Below are positions 45,026-64,000 of a DNA stretch of 64,000 nucleotides, piece after piece. The position numbers and the translations under genes were made by a program. The notes under the pieces are model-generated. The model was given only the letters and a program-made list of their open reading frames with translations. It was not told the DNA's origin and did no database searches. Source of the DNA: Theristus sp. LFF4_11 (Eukaryota; Nematoda; Chromadorea; Monhysterida; Xyalidae); NCBI GenBank assembly GCA_030248135.1, contig JASANC010002039.1, positions 1 through 64,000 on the forward strand. The letters are read 5' to 3'. The number at the start of each line of letters is the position of its first letter. Position 1 is the first letter of the stretch.

Positions 45026-47187
45026 TCACATGGATTTTCCTCGAATGTTTCCGCGCTGACTTTTGAATTTTTTTGTGTTTTCACCAAGACTATTAATATT
45101 AGTAACGTCGATATAAAGGACAATCCTTGTTGACGGTCATGTGATCGGAACGGTCATGTAAACAGATTTCGCGTAAGTTTCTAAAATGCGAATGCTAGCT
45201 AGTTGTTTGTTTCGACACAGATACAGAGAACAATAGAACACAAGCGATACGGGGGGTTGGAAAAACGGTGGAAAAAAGCCAATTTGTCCGTCAAATTGAA
45301 TTATGGCCTATGTAAACACGTAACTGCTGTGAAAAAATGGGCCCACGACACTTGTCAGTCCACTAAAGATCGCTGGGAATCACAACACACATCCGGAATA
45401 TATTAGCAGCAGGTGTACTAGAATAATCTGTGAAGCGCCATTGGACAAATGGATTATTATTGTTGTTCGCCCACATGTAAAAGCAAAGATGAAATGAGCA
45501 TAAAAACTGAGTAGCGTTGTTTGACAAAATTTATTTCGAAAGTAACTTTCAAGACGCTCCGACAGCCGCGCACTAAAAGCCAGGAAAATGCCTTTTTTAC
45601 TCGTGCCTGCCTTAATGCCAACGATCCATTAGAAATCCACCATAGTACAACATCGCTCGGCCCATTATCATAACCAATGTATCCAGCTTATAATGTAATG
45701 TGTTGCAAGGGCAAGCAGACTTATCAGGAGATAATATCTGAGAAAAGTTGAGCATAAAAAACGCAACTAAATACAACGTTTTTTTCTGATCTTGAAACTG
45801 AGTTTCCAGCGAATTGAAATAGAAAAAAGTAAGAAAAGAACTATTTTGCTTAATCTCGCGTGAGTAATAGTGTAATTGCTCAGGAGAAACTGAATTTTTT
45901 TCCGACACTGCTTTCGCGGTTCCGGAAACGAACAAAAATTGGAGGATTTATGTGCAAATGAAAACTGTGTGAAAACTGAAGATTAATTGAAATGTTGTTC
46001 ACTGCTGTTGTTATTTGAAAAAGGCCACGTACGTATGTACATATAATACAGTAATGTACTTTATAGCTTTTTCAATATGACACCGTTGTTTGTTGGCTTA
46101 TTATTTGCTGCAAAACTGCAGCGAAGTCAAATGATTTGTAACCGCGAGTATGGTCGGTCATAGCCTTAAATTTCGATTTTTTTTCTAATATCTTATTGCC
46201 GTCACATCCGATACCCAGATTTTTGTCTGGTTTGTTCACCCAGACGGCACAGTTAGCCAATCACGCACGTTTTTTTACTTCAAATTCAAGAAGTTGTAAA
46301 TCCTGATGTAAAACACAAAAAAAAACAAAAAAAAACGATCCGAAGGCAGCAAACAAAGGCAGCTAACTTAAGAAAAAAAGTTTCAAATTTCGATTGGGGG
46401 TGCGTCCAGCGCACTCAGTTAACAAGCAAAATGCAAGCATCTGGGCCAATCCCATAAATTATGTGTCATATTCCCAGATTTAGTACTGCATCTAGCGCCA
46501 ACTTTATGCGAGCGTACGATGCTTGATAGGAACAATTTCATGATGTGTTCAGATCGGTCGGTTTTTATTCGTTATACCGATTCATCTTGTTCCTGTCTAT
46601 TTTGATTCAAAAACAGTGGGAAAAAGTGCAGTGTCAGATAAAAAAACGCGAAAGCTTCTCATGTTACAGCTAAAGTAGCAAGCTGACGTGCCGCGGTACG
46701 TCCAAATTCCTGCAAACCGCCCGCTGTGCCCCTTGTTGGATTATGTATGCACTTGTTCGTTGTGCATTTTTATTTGGAAATAACCGTCAGATAAACAACC
46801 ATATGATTTTGAAATCGTGTGGTCCCGTTTTGGCTTTATTTTTACATTGGCCGTTTTGGCAAGTTCTACAAGTGATTCCAAAGCAAAACAGAAACACACG
46901 GAGCAAGAAACTGGCCAAGCTTGGTCATTGAAATAAATGTCAAATCTTGGTCAGTAGTCCACTCGGACCATTGCGACTCTGACCGCCTTGGTCAGTTTTG
47001 TTTTGTTTAAGTGCGTAGAGGTACACAGATACAGTAGATAGTAGAACACACTCCACTGAAAGAATAGTTCAACAAAACTTGCAACATATTTTCTTCGTTT
47101 ACTCAAGTTGGCACAAGCCCTGTACTGCGAAAAGGTGGCCGTTTTTTGTTGACGTGCACGTGACTGTCGTTGACGTACTATCTCTTC
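45026..47187. other. Intergenic region, no gene recognised
   Basis: Only short frames on both strands. Nothing with a domain or a coherent exon chain. Confidence 0.45.
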
Positions 47188-47388
47188 TTTAAAACCTGCG
47201 ACTCAATGCGGTTGTAGACGTGAAAAGAAATTAGTTTCAATTTTTATGTGGTATTTCAGAATAGTCTAAGTGACCCCGGCCTTATTCAGGGGACTCGGAT
47301 CCGTTTGCCAATTTTGAATTCCCGCGTCGTGCATGAGACTGCTTACCCATCTATGCGCGCATTGAGACGCGGGGTGAGGATAAAAGAT
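47188..47388 (+). repeat. Dispersed 200-bp repeat, copy A
   Basis: Starts TCTTTAAAACCTGCGACTCA, continues through GTGACCCCGGCCTTATTCAG and ends near TGAGACGCGGGGTGAG. Other copies are at 53160-53325 (+) and 57145-57357 (-). It ends a few bases from the donor of the candidate exon at 47394. Confidence 0.85.
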
Positions 47389-47393
47389 CATAC

Positions 47394-47673
47394 CCAACAT
47401 TGCGACGATATGCTCCTTGGTGGAGAGGACGAACGGCACACAGACTCCGAGCCAGCGCATCACGCGTTGCCACCTGGAGGGCGGCCCCCTCTCCAGGACT
47501 ACTGCCATCCTCCGGTTCACCATCCGTGCGCTGCCCAGTCGCGGCCGCACCGCAGGCCCGCCGTCCACGGAGTACCGCGGTTCACAGGCGCTGTCCCGCA
47601 ATTGGTGCTGCGACTGCGGTCGTGCCATCAAGAGACTGCTGCTCGTATTGTTGTTCGACGTCAGATTCGGCAT
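47394..47673 (-). CDS. Candidate distal first exon of the calcium-sensor gene
   Basis: A minus-strand ATG opens MPNLTSNNNTSSSLLMARPQ and continues to a good donor (ATGTTGG|GTATGA) in phase 1, which joins in frame to 43508-43632. It would add 93 residues, including a hydrophobic piece WLGVCVPFVL. Animal KChIP genes use several first exons with different N-termini, so the arrangement fits. The distance (3.7 kb) and flanking repeats leave doubt. Confidence 0.4.
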
Positions 47674-47697
47674 CAGTGCCGGTGTGCTGCGAAGATG

Positions 47698-47756
47698 GTG
47701 TAGTGGTTAGAATGGCTGACAGAAGCAGTGGTGTGGTCGCTGGTTCGATACCACGC
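47698..47756 (+). repeat. tRNA-like SINE head 1
   Basis: TGGTGTAGTGGTTAGAATGG (A box) and GCTGGTTCGATACCACG (B box), about 35 bp apart, followed by non-tRNA sequence. A SINE head is more likely than a functional tRNA. Confidence 0.55.
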
Positions 47757-48052
47757 GGCGGAGAGTTTCAGAACAACACACACATTCAAAAACTTCACTG
47801 AGAGACCAACCCGCAACACGTTCCACGTGACGATTCTTGCCAACCACAAATTCAGTGCTGTTTTCTCTGTGTTTGTTTGCTCTGTTGCTCAATCAACCAA
47901 TAAGCACCACCCAATTCAAATGTCTAGCCAATCAGCAATCACTTTGACTTCGGTGTGATTTACCTCTGGCACCTTGCATACTTTCGTTGTACCGTTCGAC
48001 TGAATGTCAGGTAATCGCCGTGGTGCGTGGATGTAGTCGACATGGTAGACGC

Positions 48053-48108
48053 GAACATGGCGCAGTGGCACGAGGGGCGTTCGTTGCTGATGATTCAAGT
48101 TCGAACCC
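48053..48108 (+). repeat. tRNA-like SINE head 2
   Basis: TGGCGCAGTGGCACGAGG (A box) and CAAGTTCGAACCCCGGC (B box). No full cloverleaf could be drawn. Confidence 0.5.
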
Positions 48109-48115
48109 CGGCCGC

Positions 48116-50044
48116 AACTTTCGGTTGATATTGAACCCGATTTATAGCGCAGCAGAAACCAAAGTATTCAAACGAACTCGAAGCTATGTGTAAGCTTTTA
48201 TGCTCCAAAACGGCCGAAACTGTAAATTGATAAAAGCTCACGTGACGATGGAAATTTTCTAACGTATGTACACGCACATATGTGCGACATCTAACAGATA
48301 CAAAATTATAGCTCTGTTTGCAAAACAATTTTAAAGGCCCCGGCGTGAGTGATCGAAGCGGTTGGTACGCTATGACTGTAATTATATTTTGCGAGTACCT
48401 TTTGTCTTGAAACGCACATTGCTTGTTTGATCGAATTTTATTTTTCAGCAGCATTCAATTACACTTGAAGTTGAAACGCACCTGTTTTATGACTTCTATT
48501 ATACAATTTGCTGATTGGCCGTAATTGAATTGTGGGCGCGCTCATTGGGCGCAAACATGCGTTTGCTAGTTTATATACGACTTTTACGGTTTTGTTTGAA
48601 ACAGTTTGTAGCTGAAAACTTTGCACCGTCTCGAAATATACGTACATTCGTGAGACAAAAAAGCAGACTTGCAGACTTTCTGAATGAGTAGCTGGGTTGG
48701 CAAAGCCAAATGAACCATATCCTCCCGAAAGCGTAGAAAGTTTTTCCAACACTTTCATGCAGGATGGGAAACAAAGAGCGAAAATATGACCCTAATTTCT
48801 GGAATGTGCACATGTAGGACGAAAACTACGTTGACTCAAAAATTACGTTAACGCTGCAAAAAAAATTTGACTCGAACTTGTTCATACGAAATCAACAGAA
48901 ACTTAGAATGCTAATGAGCCTCGTTTTTCTGAAAACATGACGTCTGACTTGTCAGTACTTTTTATTGGCTTGAAAAAAAAGAAAAGAAAATTTAATTTTC
49001 GGCATCAGTTTGGGCGTCCCGTCACGAAAGTAATTTCTTGAAAGCATAACAGTCTTATTTTAAGTCGAGTGGAAATTGGACTGCTGCTTCAAAAGCAAAT
49101 GTATTCTCTTTCTTGTTGAAAAAAAGGAAATGACTTTTGTGGCGCAGTGCAACCGCATTTGGTTTTAGAGGAAAAAAGCCATCACAGACTATGCGCAAAT
49201 CAAAATTTGGTCCGTATAAAACTCATCGTTACATTTAGCCTGTGAGAAACAGTGGCCAAAAAAACATGTGAACTTAAGTGTCATGTCAATTGTCTCGTAT
49301 TGCTTCTTATTACCAGTTGTGATTTCGATTTTGCAAATTTTGTTACTCAATGTGTTTCAATCTGTACAAAAACAAAATTCGCTGCACTGCAATCTGCAGG
49401 TCTAAATTTTATTTTCTCGACGACCAAAATATCAGACATGCATGATAAAACTTGACATTTTTTCTCGAATTACAATAAAAATGCATAAGAGTGAAATTAA
49501 TTTAAAAAAAACACCAAAAACTACCAAACAAATCGTCCACCCACAGTACGTTGTGTATTTTACAGACGGTGCTCAACGGAAAGGAAAGGAAAGATTTGAA
49601 ATAAGATGTCCAAACAGTTCATATTTCTCAATCTTGGAACAGAACAGAAAAAATAGAACAAAACAACAAAATAACATTCTAAACAAATTGATCAATCTTA
49701 AACAAAAAATGATAAAAAGTAAAACAAAAACAGTGTTTCAACAAATCACAATACAACCGTATCTTCGGTACACACGAGAAAAGACAACCCTTGTTTTTCA
49801 AATTGTTTCATTTTCAAACAATGTCTTTCGAAAAAGCTTGCATAAGAAAATGGTAAACTCGACTTTTTCAAAGAACAAACTCATTATATTGTAGCTAAAG
49901 GAACTACTGTTACAGTTCGAAGTGGAAAATGTAGTTTTGATTAAAAATTTCCACTAACGATTTGAAGCGTGGAAAACTCAAAATAAGTATTGAAAACCTG
50001 GTAGGGATCCCAAATTTTTGTAAATGGGTAAAACAAATCGACTC
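48116..50044. other. A/T-rich intergenic region
   Basis: Contains a 150-codon AT-rich frame at 49442-49894 that lacks any domain and has a lysine/asparagine/isoleucine-dominated composition, so I do not call it. Nothing else is recognised. Confidence 0.5.
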
Positions 50045-50312
50045 TACAGAGTGTCTGATAAGTAGTGTACCACCTTTTGGCAGCTCACATCTCGCCAACC
50101 AATGAACCGATTTGGATATTTTTTTGGAGATGTTAAAAGCATAACTTAGAGAGGTGCGAAATTTTAGCCCACAATAAGACTAAAGAAGGCTGTGTAACAA
50201 GACAAACACGTTTTTCAATTGGTAGACGACTTATGTTGAATTCAGTCATCACACACACAAAAACAGGTATGAGCTGTCAAAATGTGGTGCCCTACTTACG
50301 CGCCACCCTGTA
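50045..50312. mobile_element. Mariner-type MITE, 268 bp
   Basis: TA-flanked imperfect inverted repeats: TACAGAGTGTCTGATAAGTA and the complement of TACAGGGTGGCGCGTAAGTA, extended by ACCAC and TTTTG-CAGCTCA on both sides. Confidence 0.8.
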
Positions 50313-50555
50313 ATGAAATTAAAATCCACCTAATAGCCCTTTCTCTTCTTCCAGAAAATATCTGAAAACAGCATAACTTACAGAAAAAGAAAACGCTCAA
50401 ACTAAACACAATATTGCACTGAATGCAGGTGCTTTTCAAAACAATTTATCGAAAAACAAAACAAAGAACCACCAGGATTTTGCGAAGAACATTGAAAAGT
50501 TGAATAAAAAAAGGAAAAGGACAGATACACTGAGTGGTTAGTGTATTTGTTCGGC
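50313..50555. other. A/T-rich spacer between two elements, no gene recognised
   Basis: Only short frames between the MITE and the CGCGGCC foldback. Nothing recognised. Confidence 0.4.
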
Positions 50556-50559
50556 GTGC

Positions 50560-51065
50560 GTACGATCGCGGTCCAAGAGATCGCACGCAGCCCGACAATC
50601 GCGGCCTGAACAATCGTGACCTAGGTTAGTCGCGGCCTGGATAAGCGCGGCCTGGGACGAACTCCGGTCCACGAAATATTGAAACTTTAGAATTGAATTC
50701 TGATTTTGGTTTAGTGGAGCTTCTAAGTTTTAAGGTGGAGTGAATGAACCAAGTGCAAGACCCAAACTGTTTGTCCCAGAGAGCTGGGGAGTGGGGGACT
50801 TAGTTTAAATGGTCACGACTTTAAATGGACCTGAAATAACGCTGTTAAACAAAAATCTTTTTTTAAATTAAATTAAAAAACAGAAATACAGAATGGTTTT
50901 TCCTGATGTCCTGAATGCTAAGATTGTATTTGTGAAGGTTCTGAAAATAAATTCAAAAAATTGATCGCCAAAAATTGAAGTCTTTCCAAAAAGGCTTCCC
51001 AGGCCGCGATCGTCCAGGACGCAATACTCCGGCCGCGATCGTCTCGACCGCGATCTCTTGGGAGC
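50560..51065. mobile_element. Foldback with arms of CGCGGCC-type motifs
   Basis: The left arm (50560-50660) has repeated short motifs (GATCGCGGTCCAAGAGATCG, ATCGCGGCCTGA, GTCGCGGCCTGG, GCGCGGCCTGGG). The right arm (51000-51065) has the inverse (CCAGGCCGCGATCG, CGGCCGCGATCG, GACCGCGATCTCTTGG). The middle is ordinary A/T-rich DNA without a gene. Confidence 0.75.
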
Positions 51066-51604
51066 GATAATATACATTTGCCATTTGTTCCTCGGCTAGG
51101 TTTTCAGTTGAAAACAAAAGGAAAAGTCTCTTTATTGTAAAAATGAGCATTTTGAATTTCAAAAAACAAATACTATCCAACAAGCAAGTAACACAACAAA
51201 GCTGTTAATTAAAAAATGTGAAGCACTTTTAAGAAGCGGATTTCACCATTATCGTGGCATATCACAATAGTTTTAAGAATAGTTTTGTTATTGAAAAAGA
51301 CGTTGTGCTGAGGTGCGTGATAAGAATGGACAGTGGTTGAACTTTAGCGAGCGAGTAATATGTACATGAAACGGCAGTAAAACATTTTCTGAATGAGGAA
51401 TCTTAATGTTCAACAGTTTCGCAATAAAATAATTGTGTACTGTTGTTGTTGAACGCGCGGAAAACAACAATTTCTTTCAAAAAACACAACAGAAAAAATG
51501 TGAAACAATAAATACGTACGTAAATGCGCAATCTGTTATAAAAACGTTTTTTATTACAAAAAGTACAAAATCATCATGAAATGCCGGTTTGCGTTGAAAT
51601 GAGT
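51066..51604. other. A/T-rich spacer, no gene recognised
   Basis: Lies between the CGCGGCC foldback and the 51.6-kb MITE. Only short frames without domains. Confidence 0.4.
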
Positions 51605-51700
51605 ACAGGGCATTCATGAAGTATTAGTTAGTGACCGCGTAGCTATGTTTTAACACAGTTATGCGTCGCTAAATACTACTTCATGAATGTCGCTTAAACA
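51605..51700. mobile_element. Short palindromic MITE ending GGCATTCATGAAG
   Basis: GGCATTCATGAAGTATTAGT at the left and ACTACTTCATGAATGTCGC at the right, with TAGTGACCGCG and CGTCGCTAAATA inside. Same family as 28243-28350. Confidence 0.8.
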
Positions 51701-52339
51701 CAAATGATATCAAGTGATATTTCACACACTGGATTGGTTGGTTGTCTTGCGGGCAAATACACTCGTACGGAAGGCTGAATAACCGTAGTTTAAAAATTCA
51801 GGTTAAAAGTTACTGAAAACAGTTTACAGAGTATCAAAATTATTACTGAAAGTTTTAAATAAAACAACATAAATTATGGAACAATTAACACAATACAACA
51901 CATTTTCTTTCTTCCACACGATGCTAGAAAACGTGTTTAAAAAAATTACACAAATCTGCCATTTATTTTACACGCATATTGTGTACAGGTCCCGGCCGAT
52001 TTTCGATTTCGAAACATAATAGTAATAGAAACTCAAAAAACAAACAAAACAAACCAAAATCAAATCACAAAACCCATCAAACCACTAAAATGTTTCGCAC
52101 TTGTCAAACAGTGCAATAAATAAAGTCCATATTGACACTTTGCGAAACTACTCACATTTCACCAGTAAAACACAGCAGAAAAAAACACACGTGTGAACGA
52201 ACTTTGGTGCAGAGTTAATGTGTTCATATTTGTGTAATCAATCGTACATAAACCGGGAACCGTACAGACAGGGTGCAATCATTGGCAATGATTCTTGAAC
52301 ATTTGTTTACCGTAGATTTCACGAAAAAAATGCAACCGC
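51701..52339. other. Presumed MYRF 3' region
   Basis: A/T-rich, no other gene seen. It follows the MYRF stop on the minus strand and probably holds its 3' UTR. Confidence 0.4.
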
Positions 52340-63148
<10,809 letters not shown>

Positions 63149-64000
63149 TTACGGCCGTTTCTTTTTTTCATTGACGCGAATGTATCCACGCGTAATCGGG
63201 CTCGAATCACACACACACTATTCACAATCAATTACTATCATTCCACGCACGCACAATTCTACGTATCTATGCGAGTTGTCGCGTTCAGATCGCGCCACGA
63301 ACAAAATATTCCTGATTGTGTCGCTTTGCGCGGTTGAAAAACAACTTCCAAAACAGACGACGAAACTGCGAAAATCGTGACTAGAGTTGGTTATTGTATG
63401 TACCCGCAGCGTGCACACGATTTGTGCGCGTAAATTATTTTCAACTGTTCAATGTTGAAAAAACCACGTGGCGAAATTCGTGTGTGCGTGCGTCCGTTAT
63501 GGTTAGAAAGGTCGTCGAACCTCTGCGATCAACACGCAACAATGCAAAATAATCAGTTGCACTGGGAATGGAAGGAAACGGAAAACGGATTGAATAATGT
63601 CACGAAAGAACGGTACACGGAATTCAGCTGATACTTTTCTGAAACAAAAAAAACGAACACGTTGTTTTCAAAACAAGAACAGAACTATGTTTCAGAATCC
63701 AGTTTTGAACATTTCAACAAACGCACTAGAGGTGCAAGATATACCTATGTGTAATCGAGGCGCTTGGTGTCTCGTTAAAATAATTAGCAACGTTCAAGCA
63801 ACAAACGAAAAAGTAAAGAGATGATTTGGAGTGCTGCATGGCTTTTGTTGTCCATGGTAGCTTTATGATTACCGCATAGAGCAAGTGCGAGCTCAGGTGA
63901 AGTATATTAGCCGCAATGTGCACTGTGGGGCAGTTCTATTGAATTGCGGTGCGTTCTATTGGGCAAGTGGGCCAGCCAGTCTAACGCAAACGTCACCAAC
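63149..64000. other. MYRF upstream region, no gene recognised
   Basis: Presumed 5' region of MYRF with CA-rich stretches near 63207-63260. No other exon chain is seen to the window end. Confidence 0.45.

Noticed and set aside
49442..49894. 150-codon plus-strand frame
   Set aside because: AT-rich Lys/Asn/Ile composition, no domain, no upstream promoter or splice context.

Overview
This is eukaryotic, intron-rich DNA, and several features point to a nematode: a gene of the nematode-type DUF273 family, degenerate tracts of the nematode telomere hexamer TTAGGC/GCCTAA, and introns that mostly end in TTTCAG. I cannot name the species. No viral, bacterial or plasmid genes are visible.

About 0-14 kb and 29-41 kb are almost gene-free and packed with non-autonomous repeats: foldback elements with long inverted arms, G/C-tract elements, 148-bp and 172-bp tandem repeats, mariner-type MITEs and tRNA-headed SINEs. 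The genes occupy about 14.6-29.3 kb and 41.4-63.2 kb.

Genes in order: (1) a cluster of small secreted Cys-rich or GYGKH-repeat proteins at 14.7-17.9 kb (+), with two apparent paralogues; (2) mitochondrial succinate-CoA ligase alpha subunit, nine exons, 18.6-22.0 kb (-); (3) a DUF273 glycosyltransferase-like membrane protein, five exons, 24.3-26.1 kb (+); (4) an orphan rhodopsin-class GPCR of neuropeptide-receptor type, five exons, 26.4-29.3 kb (-), convergent with (3); (5) a neuronal-calcium-sensor/KChIP-like EF-hand protein, seven exons, 41.4-44.0 kb (-), with two more candidate first exons at 44.9 and 47.4 kb; (6) a complete myelin-regulatory-factor (MYRF) gene, 20 coding exons plus one alternative first exon, 52.3-63.1 kb (-). 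I assembled the exon models by hand from splice sites, intron phase and family conservation. The models for (2)-(6) keep one open frame from ATG to stop.

The genes do not form an obvious pathway. The secreted cluster is the least characterised part. Transposable elements have landed very close to gene parts: a SINE next to the first MYRF splice donor, a foldback element next to a splice acceptor of a secreted-protein gene, and inverted copies of one repeat in two MYRF introns. The most unusual structures are several unrelated foldback families whose inverted arms are built from short tandem motifs, and a composite of foldback plus 148-bp satellite present in up to three copies.
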